A DNA stretch of 64,000 nucleotides from the NCBI RefSeq assembly GCF_016900095.1, contig NZ_JACJJP010000004.1:1-64000 (forward strand), read 5' to 3'. The stretch comes from Gemmiger formicilis. GTDB taxonomy: Bacteria > Bacillota > Clostridia > Oscillospirales > Ruminococcaceae. The position numbers and the translations under genes were made by a program. Position 1 is the first letter of the stretch. The number at the start of each line of letters is the position of its first letter. The notes beneath the pieces are model-generated. The model ran no database searches. It was not told where the DNA came from and worked only from the letters and a program-made list of their open reading frames with translations. This document shows, piece after piece, positions 26,987-36,005 of this stretch.

Positions 26987-28255
26987 TCACACCTTGTCGC
27001 CATTGAGCATTTCCAGGAAGGCACCCAGGCGGGTGGAGGTCTGGCCTTCACCGCCATGGCTGCGGTCGCAGCCGTCGCCGTCCAGGATCAGCAGGGGCAG
27101 GCCCGCTTCCTCAAACTTCTTCTTGGCGATCTGGGCGGCGCCCATGGTGTGCTTGCAGCCCCAATGGTTGAACCACACCACGCCATCGGCCTTGGTCTGC
27201 CGGGCATGGCGGATACCGGCCTCGATGCGGCGGGTCACGCTGCCGTTCAGGGCATGGTAGACCAGACGATGGGCCATGGCTGTGTAGGGATCCGCCGGGT
27301 CGAAGTCGGGTTCGCACACCTGGCTGAGCTCGCAGCCCACGATCTGGGCCTGCTCATTGAAGGCCAGGTCTTCCCGCACGGCGTCGGACCAGAAGGGAAT
27401 GGTGTGCATCCAGTAGATGCGCTTGCCCTTCTTGGAGGGGGCCTTCTTCACATCCCGCAGCAGCATGTCCACGTACTTTTCCTCCTGGGGAGTGCCCAGC
27501 AGGATGTTGTTAGTCATACCGCAGTACAGCGGGCTGACCAGATCGGCGGGAATGTAGCGGTCGGCCTTTTCTTCCTGAAACCGGCCGAACTTTTCCAGCG
27601 TGCGCTTGCTGCGTTCCAGGCGCTGGGACAGCGCCGCCTCGTCAATCTTTTTGCCGGTGTTCTTTTCCAGGAAAGCGGCCAGGGCCCGCAGCTGCTCGGC
27701 CACATACCGCACATTTTCCTCGTTCTGCTGCAAGGGTACATCCAGGGCGAACATAGGCACCTTATACAGGCTGGCCAGCGCCCGGAAGGTCAGCATGTTG
27801 GCGTCGCACATGACGTTGGTGTACACGATGCACCGGGGCCGTGGCAAAAGGCCTTTCTGGGCCGCACCGAAAAAGGTCTTGTGGTAGCTGCACAGGGTTT
27901 CGGCAATGCCGCTGTTTTCCGCCTGCTGCAAAAGGCTCCGCTCCACCTTGCTGGCCGACAGGTAGCAGGACATGGCCTCGGCGTTATAGGGATGCAGACC
28001 AACCTCCTGCAGCATTTCGCAGGGGGTGAACACGCTGACCACCGCGCACCGGTCCGGGCACTGCAGCGGTTTGAGCATGGCATCCATCATCATGCCGGCC
28101 AGAAACCGGTCCGCCGGGATCAGCCGCTTGTCCGGCATGAGCTTGAACTTCAGGTTCTGGGCTTCCCAGCCGGTTTTCAGCAGCCAACGGGCACGGGTAC
28201 GGTTGGTGCCGCTTAATTGTTCTACTTTTTCTCCAAAAACATCAACTATTGCCAT
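26987..28255 (-). CDS. 2-hydroxyacyl-CoA dehydratase family protein
   Basis: This 422-residue protein has the HgdB/FldC-like fold with candidate Fe-S Cys in FTPCEMLQEVG, LYCGMTNN and NHWGCKHTMG. It is the first gene of a pair with the fused dehydratase/activase and lies 14 bases before it. The family removes water from 2-hydroxyacyl-CoA, but many clostridial two-gene units like this one are uncharacterised. GGGG lies before the ATG at MAIVDVFGEK. Confidence 0.8.
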   Translation of the reverse strand: MAIVDVFGEKVEQLSGTNRTRARWLLKTGWEAQNLKFKLMPDKRLIPADRFLAGMMMDAMLKPLQCPDRCAVVSVFTPCEMLQEVGLHPYNAEAMSCYLSASKVERSLLQQAENSGIAETLCSYHKTFFGAAQKGLLPRPRCIVYTNVMCDANMLTFRALASLYKVPMFALDVPLQQNEENVRYVAEQLRALAAFLEKNTGKKIDEAALSQRLERSKRTLEKFGRFQEEKADRYIPADLVSPLYCGMTNNILLGTPQEEKYVDMLLRDVKKAPSKKGKRIYWMHTIPFWSDAVREDLAFNEQAQIVGCELSQVCEPDFDPADPYTAMAHRLVYHALNGSVTRRIEAGIRHARQTKADGVVWFNHWGCKHTMGAAQIAKKKFEEAGLPLLILDGDGCDRSHGGEGQTSTRLGAFLEMLNGDKV

Positions 28256-28327
28256 ATACTTTTCCCCTTTATTCCAAAACAAAACGATCGGCGCCCTGTT
28301 TCTTTCCCCAAAACAGGCGTAATTTTA

Positions 28328-28356
28328 AGTGTAGCACAAAAGCAAGGTATATGTAA
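28328..28356 (-). promoter_or_regulatory. promoter of the dehydratase/activase pair
   Basis: The minus strand has TTACAT, a 17-base spacer and TACACT with a TG before the -10. It leaves a leader of about 65 bases. Confidence 0.5.
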
Positions 28357-28370
28357 GCCCCAAAACATAC

Positions 28371-28406
28371 AAAAAGTGGTGATCTGTTCAAAAAACAGAT
28401 CACCAC
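28371..28406 (-). terminator. terminator downstream of the fur-family gene
   Basis: A 13-base stem GTGGTGATCTGTT/AACAGATCACCAC with a five-base loop is followed by TTTTTG on the minus strand. It lies 145 bases past the regulator's stop codon; the stretch between holds no supported gene. Confidence 0.8.
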
Positions 28407-28551
28407 CCGATGCCCATGATACAAGAAACGCCGGAACATGCCAAAGGCTGCCCCGGCGTCAACGGTCCGAGAATTCCCCGTTCCCAGAACCATCGAACCA
28501 CAGGTTCCGGGCGTGAGCTGCCGTGCCCCCCGCAACAGGGCCCCGGACGGT

Positions 28552-28935
28552 TCACTGGGTTTCTTCGGCCGCGCATTTGCTGCAAAGACCAAACACGGTC
28601 AGGTTCCAGTCCTCGGCCACGATGCCGGGGCAGGACTTGACCAGATCACGGAGTTTTTCCGGATCGATGTACAGGCTTTCCACCTGGTGGCACTTGCGGC
28701 ACCACAGGTGCTGATGCCGTTCCACCTGACCGTCAAAACGGTCGGCCTCCCCGGGAATGGAAACACGGCGGACCTTGCCGATCTCCACCAGGGTGTTCAG
28801 GTCGCGGTACACAGTACCCAGGCTCAGGCGCGGACATTCCGCCCGCAGGGAAGTGCAAATCTGTTCGGCGGTGGGATGATCGGTACGCCCGAGTACCTCC
28901 CGCAGAATCAATTCGCGCTGATGTGAATAACGCAT
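28552..28935 (-). CDS. Fur family transcriptional regulator (PerR-like)
   Basis: This 127-residue metalloregulator has the winged helix (HPTAEQICTSLRAE, then LGTVYRDLNTLVEIGKV) and the metal sites RHQHLWCRKCHQVE and GLCSKC, giving the two structural CxxC pairs. Fur, PerR and Zur cannot be separated from sequence alone; the short N-terminus and DRFDGQVERHQH block are PerR-like. AAGGAGAG precedes the ATG. It stands alone. Confidence 0.85.
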   Translation of the reverse strand: MRYSHQRELILREVLGRTDHPTAEQICTSLRAECPRLSLGTVYRDLNTLVEIGKVRRVSIPGEADRFDGQVERHQHLWCRKCHQVESLYIDPEKLRDLVKSCPGIVAEDWNLTVFGLCSKCAAEETQ

Positions 28936-29003
28936 GGGAGCTCTCCTTATAAAGTGAAAATTTGGCCGCCCGGCATGCCGGACGGTCCCCCTCACACGCT
29001 TTT

Positions 29004-29033
29004 ATTCTACTGAATTTTATTGTTCTTTGTCAA
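29004..29033 (-). promoter_or_regulatory. promoter of the fur-family gene
   Basis: The minus strand has TTGACA, an 18-base AT-rich spacer and TAGAAT, about 70 bases before the start codon. The AT-rich spacer could hold a Fur/PerR box, but no clean inverted repeat is present. Confidence 0.65.
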
Positions 29034-29170
29034 CACCTTTTGGTAAATAATGCAGGAAACGGCCGCCATTTCCTGTAAATTTTTGCCGGATTTCCTGCCG
29101 TGACAGTAGGATTTATTTTTTTGTTGCCCGTACAGACACATTTTCGCCATATCGGAAAAAAGATTCGGGA

Positions 29171-30484
29171 TTATTTGCCGGTCTTATTCGGGCCGTCCGG
29201 GGCGGCTCTGTCCTGTCCCTTGACCCGTTTCCAATACTGTGCGGCAGCCTGTTCTGTTTTATTGTCACCAAAATGGTAGTATACCTTTCCCTGCAGCGCA
29301 TCGGGCAGATACTGCTGGGAAACCCAATGGTTGGGCCAATCGTGGGGGTACTGGTAGTGCTGGCCCTTGACGGCGGCATCCTCCCCGTCAAAATGTTTGT
29401 TCTGCAGCTGGCGCGGGATGGGGCCGCCCTTGCCCGCCTGCACATCGGCCATGGCGGCGTTGATGGCGTCATGGGCGGAGTTGGATTTGGGTGCTGTGGC
29501 CACCAGCACCACCGCATCGGCCAGGGGCAGGCGGGCTTCGGGCAGGCCCAGCATGTTGGCGGCATCCACCGCTGCCTTGACGATGGGGATGATCTGCGGC
29601 CAGGCCAGGCCCACATCCTCACAGGCGGTGACCATCAGGCGCCGGCAGGCGGAAGGCAGGTCCCCGGCTTCCAGCAGGCGGGCCAGATAGTGCAGGGCAG
29701 CGTCCGGGTCGGAGCCGCGCATGGATTTCTGATAGGCCGAGATGATGTCGTAATGGTCATCCCCCTGTTTGTCGTACCGCATGGCGGTGCGGCGGGCCAC
29801 CTGCCTGGCCATGTCCAGGGTGACCACCCGCGCCCCATCCACCGAAGGTGCCGCGGTGACCACAAATTCCAGATTGCCCAGGGCCTTGCGCATATCCCCG
29901 CCGGCACTTTCGGCCAGGTACGGCAGGGCGTCCGGCTCAATGCGCACCGGGATGCCGTCCTCCTCCCCCAGGCGGCGGGCGGCGTTTTCCAGCCCCGCCC
30001 GGATATCCTCCGGGGTCAGGGATTTGAACTCGAAGACGGTGCACCGGGACAGCAAGGCGTTATAAATATAAAAGTAGGGATTTTCGGTGGTGGAGGCGAT
30101 GAGGGTGACGGTTCCCTGCTCGATGCACTCCAGCAGGCTTTGCTGCTGCCGCTTGTTGAAATATTGTATCTCGTCCAGATATAACAGAATGCCCCCTGAC
30201 CCGTGCAGGGTGCCGATCTCCCCCAGCACCGTCTTGATGTCGGCGGTGGACGCGGTGGTGCCGTTGAGCTTGTGCAGCCGCATGCCGCTGTTTGCCGCAA
30301 TGATGCTGGCCACCGTGGTCTTGCCTACGCCGGAAGGGCCGTAAAAGATCATGTTGGGAATGCGGCCGGAAGCCTGGGCTGCTTCCAGGGTACGGCGGAA
30401 GACCTGTCCTTCCCCCAACAGATGACGCTGACCGCAGACTTCGGCCAGGGTGCGCGGGCGCAGACGCTGTGCCAGTGGTTCCAT
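29171..30484 (-). CDS. rarA: replication-associated recombination protein A (RarA/MgsA)
   Basis: This 437-residue clamp-loader-like AAA+ ATPase acts at stalled replication forks. Walker A is GPSGVGKTT near residue 48, Walker B LLYLDEIQYF, and sensor 1 IASTTENPYF. The C-terminal part with LADAVVLVATAPKSNSAHDA is family-typical. The ATG at MEPLAQRLRP is used; longer in-frame sequence runs through the promoter. It is divergent from nth with overlapping promoters. Confidence 0.93.
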   Translation of the reverse strand: MEPLAQRLRPRTLAEVCGQRHLLGEGQVFRRTLEAAQASGRIPNMIFYGPSGVGKTTVASIIAANSGMRLHKLNGTTASTADIKTVLGEIGTLHGSGGILLYLDEIQYFNKRQQQSLLECIEQGTVTLIASTTENPYFYIYNALLSRCTVFEFKSLTPEDIRAGLENAARRLGEEDGIPVRIEPDALPYLAESAGGDMRKALGNLEFVVTAAPSVDGARVVTLDMARQVARRTAMRYDKQGDDHYDIISAYQKSMRGSDPDAALHYLARLLEAGDLPSACRRLMVTACEDVGLAWPQIIPIVKAAVDAANMLGLPEARLPLADAVVLVATAPKSNSAHDAINAAMADVQAGKGGPIPRQLQNKHFDGEDAAVKGQHYQYPHDWPNHWVSQQYLPDALQGKVYYHFGDNKTEQAAAQYWKRVKGQDRAAPDGPNKTGK

Positions 30485-30522
30485 GAAAAAATCTCCCTTT
30501 TTCGCAAATACGTGACTTACCC

Positions 30523-30555
30523 TTGCATTATAGACGATTAAAATGGTAGAATCAA
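30523..30555. promoter_or_regulatory. overlapping divergent promoters of rarA and nth
   Basis: The minus strand has TTGATT, a 17-base spacer and TATAAT for rarA. The plus strand has TTGCAT, an 18-base spacer and TAGAAT for nth. The -10 of each overlaps the -35 of the other, so the two should compete for polymerase. Confidence 0.65.
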
Positions 30556-30593
30556 GGCAGAGAAGTAATACCTTTGGAAAGGGAGAGACCCCC

Positions 30594-31259
30594 ATGACCA
30601 AGAAAGAACTGGCCGCCATTTGCATCCAGCGGCTGAAAGAAGAGTACCCCCTGGCGGACTGCACCCTGGATTACGACCACGCCTGGCAGCTGTTGGTGGA
30701 GGTGCGTCTGGCCGCCCAATGCACCGACGAGCGGGTAAATGTGGTGGTCAAGGACCTGTTTGCCAAATATCCCAACGTGCAGGCCCTGGCCGCCGCCGAG
30801 CCGGAGGAGATCGAAGCCATCGTGAAGCCCTGCGGTCTGGGCCGCAGCAAGGCCCGGGATATTTCCGCCTGCATGCGGATGCTGCGGGACAAATATGACG
30901 GCAAGGTGCCGGACGACTTCGACGCCCTGCTGGACCTTCCCGGTGTGGGCCGCAAGAGCGCCAACCTGATTATGGGGGATGTATTCGGCAAGCCCGCCAT
31001 CGTCACCGACACCCATTGCATCCGCCTGTGTGGGCGCATCGGACTGGTGGACGAGGGAGTCAAGGAGCCCAAGAAGGTGGAGATGGCTTTGTGGAAGATC
31101 ATTCCCCCAGAGGAAGGCAGCGATTTCTGCCACCGGCTGGTGTACCACGGCCGGGCCGTCTGCACCGCCCGCACCCAGCCCTACTGTGACAAGTGCTGCC
31201 TGGCCGACGTGTGCCGGTACGCCAAAAAGAACGGCAAAGACAAGAAGGAGGAGGCGTGA
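30594..31259 (+). CDS. nth: endonuclease III
   Basis: This 221-residue DNA glycosylase/AP lyase removes oxidised pyrimidines. The helix-hairpin-helix with the catalytic Lys is LPGVGRKSANLIMG near residue 116 and the catalytic Asp is in VTDTHCIRL. Four Cys for the 4Fe-4S cluster are in VCTARTQPYCDKCCLADVC; the first gap is seven residues, one more than in E. coli Nth. The GntR gene overlaps its stop codon. Confidence 0.93.
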   Translation: MTKKELAAICIQRLKEEYPLADCTLDYDHAWQLLVEVRLAAQCTDERVNVVVKDLFAKYPNVQALAAAEPEEIEAIVKPCGLGRSKARDISACMRMLRDKYDGKVPDDFDALLDLPGVGRKSANLIMGDVFGKPAIVTDTHCIRLCGRIGLVDEGVKEPKKVEMALWKIIPPEEGSDFCHRLVYHGRAVCTARTQPYCDKCCLADVCRYAKKNGKDKKEEA

Positions 31260-32011
31260 GTTTGGAACAGCAAACCAAGGCCCCGGCCATGTTGGGCGGC
31301 GCGCTGATCTCGGCCCGGGTGGTGGATCGACTGCTGGAAGAGATGGCCCACGGTGCCTACGCCGGGCTGGACCGCCTGCCCCCGGAACTGGAGCTGGCCG
31401 CCCGGCTGGGGGTGAGCCGCACGGTGGTGCGGGATGCCCTGAGTGAACTGGAGCGGGGCGGATACCTGGAGCGGGTGCGGGGCATCGGCACGGTGGTGAA
31501 CCGGGACGTGGTGCATCTGGCCCACCGCATGGACCAGAAGATGGAGTTTCACAAGATGATCGAGGCCATGGGACACATCCCCCACACCGACCATCTGCTG
31601 GTGACCCGCCAGACCGCGGATGAAGATCTGACCCGCGCCCTGGGCCTGCAGCCAGGGGAGACGGTTCTGGTGGTGGGCAAGCGGATGCTGGCCGATGACA
31701 TTCCGGTGTTGTTCTGTACCGACGTGATGCCCCTGTCCCTGTTTGGCGGGCGGCTGGACGGCATCGACTTCAGCCGGCCCGTTTTTGATGTGCTGCAGGA
31801 CCACTGCGACATCCAGACCACCAGCACGGTGGCCCGGCTGCACGCAGTGCCCGGCGAGACCGCCGTGCGGCGGCTGCTGGGGCTGGGCCCCGACAAAGCG
31901 CTGCTGGAGCTGGAAGAGACCTGTTATTCCCGTCTGTGCCGTCCCGTGGTGCGCAGCCGGACCTTGTACACAGATTTTTTTGATTTTGCTCTTGTGCGCA
32001 AGCTCGTATAG
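31256..32011 (+). CDS. GntR family regulator with UTRA domain
   Basis: This 251-residue HutC-type regulator has an N-terminal winged helix (LPPELELAARLGVSRTVVRD, then LERGGYLERVRGIGTVV) and a UTRA ligand-binding domain from about residue 90. It appears to start at a GTG overlapping the nth stop as GTGA, with AAGGAGG just upstream. Its ligand is unknown. It lies between nth and pyrBI in the same direction, so it could be co-transcribed with either. Confidence 0.85.
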   Translation: MSLEQQTKAPAMLGGALISARVVDRLLEEMAHGAYAGLDRLPPELELAARLGVSRTVVRDALSELERGGYLERVRGIGTVVNRDVVHLAHRMDQKMEFHKMIEAMGHIPHTDHLLVTRQTADEDLTRALGLQPGETVLVVGKRMLADDIPVLFCTDVMPLSLFGGRLDGIDFSRPVFDVLQDHCDIQTTSTVARLHAVPGETAVRRLLGLGPDKALLELEETCYSRLCRPVVRSRTLYTDFFDFALVRKLV

Positions 32012-32127
32012 TTGTAGAATAGGTGAGGCTTACAGGCCGCTGCCTCTGCAAACGGGATTTTCCGTGCACAGGGGCGGCGGCCTTGGGCTGTACGTTCAAA
32101 CAAACAGGAAAGGAAAGGTTGTTGCCC
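32012..32127 (+). promoter_or_regulatory. structured leader of pyrBI
   Basis: A promoter TTGTGC, 17 bases, TAGAAT overlaps the end of the GntR gene. Just after it the leader reads AGGTGAGGCTTACAGG, which resembles part of a PyrR-binding loop. A 14-base stem (GGCCGCTGCCTCTG pairing with CAGGGGCGGCGGCC) follows; the GCCTC in its 5' arm could instead pair with the upstream GAGGC. No T run follows the large stem, so classic termination is not clear. Confidence 0.4.
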
Positions 32128-33075
32128 ATGAGACACCTGATCGATCCGCTTGATTTCACCTACGAGGAAACGCTGCGTCTGCTGGATCTGGCCGACCGCA
32201 TCCACGACGACCCGGCCGCTTACCGGGACGTGGCGTACCGCAAGCGCCTGGCTTCGCTGTTTTACGAGCCTTCCACCCGCACCCGGCTTTCCTTTGAGGC
32301 CGCCATGCTGAACCTGGGCGGCCAGGTGCTGGGGTTCCCCGACGCGGGGGTTTCCAGTGCTTCCAAGGGCGAGACGGTGGCGGACACCATCCGCATCGTC
32401 AGCTGCTACGCGGACATTGCCGCCATGCGCCATCCCAAGGAGGGTGCCCCCCTGCGTGCGGCGCGGTATTCCCGGATTCCGGTCATCAACGCGGGTGACG
32501 GCGGCCACAGCCATCCCACCCAGACCCTGCTGGACATGATGACCATCCGCCGCCGCAAGGGACATCTGGACGGGCTGACCATCGGCTTCTGCGGCGACCT
32601 GAAGTTCGGGCGCACCGTCCATTCCCTGATCAAGAGCCTGTCCCGCTGGCCCAACATGAAGTTCGTGCTCATCAGCCCCGAGGAACTGCGGGTGCCGGAC
32701 TACATCCTGACCGAAGTGCTGGACCCCAAGGGCATCCCCTATGTGGAGACCCGCAGCCTGGAAGAGGCCCTGCCCCAGCTGGATATCCTGTACATGACCC
32801 GCGTGCAGCGGGAGCGCTTCTTCAATGAGGAAGACTACGTCCGCCTGAAGAACAGCTATGTGCTGACCAAGGCCAAGCTGGCCCAGGCCCCCGCCGACAT
32901 GGCGGTGCTGCATCCCCTGCCCCGTGTGAACGAAATCACCCTAGATGTGGATGACGACCCCCGGGCGGCTTACTTTGAACAGGCACAGAACGGCGTTTAC
33001 ATGCGCATGGCGCTGATCATGACTTTGCTGGGTCTGAAAGACCCCAAGACCGGGGAGGTGGCTTTCGAATGCTGA
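32128..33075 (+). CDS. pyrB: aspartate carbamoyltransferase catalytic subunit
   Basis: This 315-residue enzyme makes carbamoyl aspartate in pyrimidine synthesis. The carbamoyl phosphate site [16 protein letters not shown] near residue 47 and HPTQTLLDM are intact, as is [11 protein letters not shown]. It has a regulatory partner, pyrI, overlapping by seven bases, so the enzyme should be the allosteric PyrB-PyrI complex. The start at MRHLIDPLD follows AAAGG. Confidence 0.96.
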   Translation: MRHLIDPLDFTYEETLRLLDLADRIHDDPAAYRDVAYRKRLASLFYEPSTRTRLSFEAAMLNLGGQVLGFPDAGVSSASKGETVADTIRIVSCYADIAAMRHPKEGAPLRAARYSRIPVINAGDGGHSHPTQTLLDMMTIRRRKGHLDGLTIGFCGDLKFGRTVHSLIKSLSRWPNMKFVLISPEELRVPDYILTEVLDPKGIPYVETRSLEEALPQLDILYMTRVQRERFFNEEDYVRLKNSYVLTKAKLAQAPADMAVLHPLPRVNEITLDVDDDPRAAYFEQAQNGVYMRMALIMTLLGLKDPKTGEVAFEC

Positions 33076-33500
33076 ACATCGACGAAATCCAGAACGGCGT
33101 GGTCATCGACCACATCACCGCCGGCACCGGCCTGGCGCTGTACCATCTGATGGAGCTGGAAAAGCTGAACAACGCCAGCGTGGCTCTGCTGCAGAACGTG
33201 CGCAGCCAGAAGAGCGGCAAGAAGGACATCATCAAGATTGAGGGCGACATCCAGAGCCTGGACTTTGACGTGCTGGGCTACCTGGATCCCCAGATCACCA
33301 TCACCTACATCGAGAACGGCCATGTGACCCGCAAGGTCCGGCCGGAACAGCCCAAACAGCTGGTGAACGTGATCAAGTGCACCAACCCCCGCTGCATCAC
33401 CTCCATGGAGGAAGGCTGCGACCACATCTTCGCCCTGACCCCCAGCGGACGGTATCGCTGCATCTACTGCGAACAGGAATTCAAGGTCCAGAACCTGTGA
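33069..33500 (+). CDS. pyrI: aspartate carbamoyltransferase regulatory subunit
   Basis: This 143-residue subunit binds nucleotides in its N-terminal part and zinc in its C-terminal part. The four zinc Cys are in KCTNPRCIT and CIYCEQEF. The length is close to E. coli PyrI (153). It overlaps the pyrB stop, which fits fixed stoichiometry. Confidence 0.95.
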   Translation: MLNIDEIQNGVVIDHITAGTGLALYHLMELEKLNNASVALLQNVRSQKSGKKDIIKIEGDIQSLDFDVLGYLDPQITITYIENGHVTRKVRPEQPKQLVNVIKCTNPRCITSMEEGCDHIFALTPSGRYRCIYCEQEFKVQNL

Positions 33501-33517
33501 ACCTTTTCCCATAAACA

Positions 33518-33558
33518 AAAGAAGTGCTTTCCTTTTATAAGGAAGGCACTTCTTTTTT
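33518..33558. terminator. bidirectional terminator between pyrI and the Clp gene
   Basis: A stem AAGAAGTGCTTTCCTT pairs with AAGGAAGGCACTTCTT around the loop TTAT and is flanked by A and T runs. It serves both convergent genes. Confidence 0.85.
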
Positions 33559-35839
33559 ATACGCAGGCGGCCAGATCGCCGCTGTCGCTGAGGATGATAT
33601 GGCCGTCCGCTCCCACATCCGCCGTGTAGGTCACGCCGGGATGGGCGGTACCGTTGGCAATGCGGTCGGCCAGCGCCTGCTCCACCGCCCGGCTGACCTT
33701 GCGGCGCAGGTCACGGGCCCCGTAGGGCGGCACCTCCCGCCCGGCCAGAGCTTCGGCCGCGGCGGCCGTATGGCGCAGGGTATAGCCCTGCCGGGCCGCC
33801 CGCTCCTCCAGCTCGGTGAGCAGTTTGCCCGCGATTTGCGCCAGCTGGGCCGGGCCCAAAGGGTCAAAGACCACCACATCGTCCAGGCGACCCATGAGCT
33901 CGGGACGGAAATAATCCTTGGCCTCCTGCATTGCCTGACGGCTGCGGCGCTCGGTGTCCTCGGCGGCGGTGCCGAAGCCCAGGGGTGCTGCCTGCCCCAC
34001 CAGGCACCTTGCTCCCAGGTTGGAGGTCATCAGGATGATGGTGTTGGAGAAATCCGCCTTGCGGCCCTGGGCGTCGGTGAGCACGCCGTCCTCCAGAATC
34101 TGGAGCAGGATGTTCTGGATGTCGCCATGGGCTTTCTCGATCTCATCAAACAGCACCACGCTGTAGGGGCGGCGGCGGACCGCCTCGGTGAGCTGGCCGC
34201 CCTCCTCGTGCCCCACATACCCCGGAGGCGAACCGATGAGCCGGGCCACCGTGTGCTGCTCCATATATTCCGACATATCAAACCGCAAAAGGGCCTTTTC
34301 GCTGCCGAACCAGTTCTTGGCCAGGGTGCGGGCCAGCTGGGTTTTGCCCACGCCGGTGGGGCCCAGGAACAGCATGGCCCCGATGGGCCGTCCCGCCTCC
34401 CGCAATCCGGTGCGGCTGCGGCGGATGGCCGCCGCCACCGCCCGCACCGCCCGGGGCTGGCCGATGACTTCCGCCGAAAGGCGGCTTTCCAGCTGATCCA
34501 GCCGTTCCCGCTCGGCCTCGCCCACCCGCTGGGCAGGCACTCCGCTGGCTTTGCTGACCACCCGGGCAATGTCCTGGGGCGTCAGGGCGGCGTGGCGGTT
34601 GCCGTTTTCGGCGCTGGCAATGCGGGCCGCCGCCGCGGCTTCGTCCAGCAGGTCGATGGCCTTGTCCGGCAGGAACCGCCCCGGCAGATACCGCACACTG
34701 AGTTCCACCGCCGCATGGATGCTTTCCGGCGGGATGGTGACGCTGTGATACCGCTCATACCGGGGCATGAGTCCCCGCAGGATCGTCTCGGCATCCGCCG
34801 GGGCGGGCTCCTCGATCATCACCTTGCCGAACCGGCGGTCCAGGGCCGTATCCTTGGCAATGGTCTTGCGGTATTCTTCCGGGGTGGTGGCCCCGATCAG
34901 CTGCAGCTCGCCCCTGGCCAGCATGGGTTTGAGGATACTGGCGGCGTCGATGGCGCCTTCCGCCGCACCGGCCCCCGCAATGACATGGATCTCATCGATG
35001 AAGAGGATGGTCATGCGGTCCCGGTAAAGTTCTTCCAGCAGGCTTTTGAACCGTTCCTCAAAGTCGCCGCGGTACTTGGTGCCCGCCACCATGGACGCCA
35101 TGTCCAACGCCAGCACCCGGCGCCCCCGCAGGCTCTGGGTGACCTGGTCGGCGGCAATGCGCTGGGCCAGGGCTTCGGCCAGAGCACTTTTGCCCACCCC
35201 GGGTTCCCCCAGCAAGCAGGGGTTGTTCTTCTGGCGGCGGCAGAGAATCTCGATCATCCGGTCCAGTTCCTTGTCCCGGCAAAGCACCGGGTCCAGACGG
35301 CCTTCCTGGGCCAGGCGGGTCAGGTCACGGCCGTACTTTTCGCTGGGACGGCCGCTGCGGCTGGTGCTCATGCGCGGGGTGCCGGAGGGCAGAATCAGCT
35401 GTCCGGACAGCTGGCGGCATTCCCGGGCGGCCTGGGGCACTTCCACCCCCAGGGACGCCAGCCACACGCTGGCGGTGCAGGCACAGTCTTCCAGCATAGC
35501 GCAGAGCAGATGCTCGTTTTCCGCCTTGGGAACCCGGGCGGCGTGGGCGCCCAGCACCGCAAATTCCAGGGCCTTGCTCATCTCAGGGGCCAGGTCCCGC
35601 CGGGTCAGACGGATGCTGCGCCCGGTGCACACCCGCCCCGCCGTGCAGCTGCGCAGGGCTGTTTCGCTGATGTTCTTGCGCCGCAGGAAATCCGCAGCCG
35701 GGCCCTGGGCTGTTTGCAGCAGAGCCAGCAACAGATGGCCGGTATCGGCGGCGGTGCATCCCTGCTGCCCGGCCAGAGACAAAGCCCGCCCCACCGTGCG
35801 TGCGGCGGAGCAGGACAAACCTTTATGAAAATACAGCAT
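33557..35839 (-). CDS. Clp protease ATP-binding subunit, ClpA/ClpC-type without M domain
   Basis: This 760-residue Hsp100 unfoldase has an N-terminal Clp repeat domain (about residues 1-150) and two AAA+ modules: [10 protein letters not shown] with ILFIDEIHV, and [10 protein letters not shown] with [12 protein letters not shown] loop with LGFGT in the second module suggests binding to ClpP. Between [14 protein letters not shown] and the next AAA motif there are only about 15 residues, so the coiled-coil M domain of ClpC is missing and the layout is ClpA-like. The ATG follows AAAGGGGAGG. No clpP or mcsAB is adjacent. Confidence 0.88.
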   Translation of the reverse strand: MLYFHKGLSCSAARTVGRALSLAGQQGCTAADTGHLLLALLQTAQGPAADFLRRKNISETALRSCTAGRVCTGRSIRLTRRDLAPEMSKALEFAVLGAHAARVPKAENEHLLCAMLEDCACTASVWLASLGVEVPQAARECRQLSGQLILPSGTPRMSTSRSGRPSEKYGRDLTRLAQEGRLDPVLCRDKELDRMIEILCRRQKNNPCLLGEPGVGKSALAEALAQRIAADQVTQSLRGRRVLALDMASMVAGTKYRGDFEERFKSLLEELYRDRMTILFIDEIHVIAGAGAAEGAIDAASILKPMLARGELQLIGATTPEEYRKTIAKDTALDRRFGKVMIEEPAPADAETILRGLMPRYERYHSVTIPPESIHAAVELSVRYLPGRFLPDKAIDLLDEAAAAARIASAENGNRHAALTPQDIARVVSKASGVPAQRVGEAERERLDQLESRLSAEVIGQPRAVRAVAAAIRRSRTGLREAGRPIGAMLFLGPTGVGKTQLARTLAKNWFGSEKALLRFDMSEYMEQHTVARLIGSPPGYVGHEEGGQLTEAVRRRPYSVVLFDEIEKAHGDIQNILLQILEDGVLTDAQGRKADFSNTIILMTSNLGARCLVGQAAPLGFGTAAEDTERRSRQAMQEAKDYFRPELMGRLDDVVVFDPLGPAQLAQIAGKLLTELEERAARQGYTLRHTAAAAEALAGREVPPYGARDLRRKVSRAVEQALADRIANGTAHPGVTYTADVGADGHIILSDSGDLAACV

Positions 35840-35944
35840 ATGCCTCCCCTTTCGGCACGCCGGAAAGCGCGCCCGCTGTGTGAATAAACTACAACCAGTA
35901 TAGGCGGGCAGCGGGCAAATAATCATCGAAACCGGGCAAAAGCG

Positions 35945-35973
35945 CTGACAAATACGGGGCAGCATGGTATAAT
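35945..35973 (+). promoter_or_regulatory. promoter of the ABC exporter operon
   Basis: CTGACA, a 17-base spacer and TATAAT lie 33 bases before the first start codon. On the other strand a TATACT at about 35900 may serve the divergent Clp gene. Confidence 0.7.
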
Positions 35974-36005
35974 GATTCTGCATTTTTATAAAAGGTGGGT
36001 GAAGC

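Noticed and set aside
33524-35887. A 787-residue open frame opposite the Clp ATPase gene.
   Set aside because: It is a shadow; the Clp protein on the minus strand has both Walker pairs and a ribosome site.
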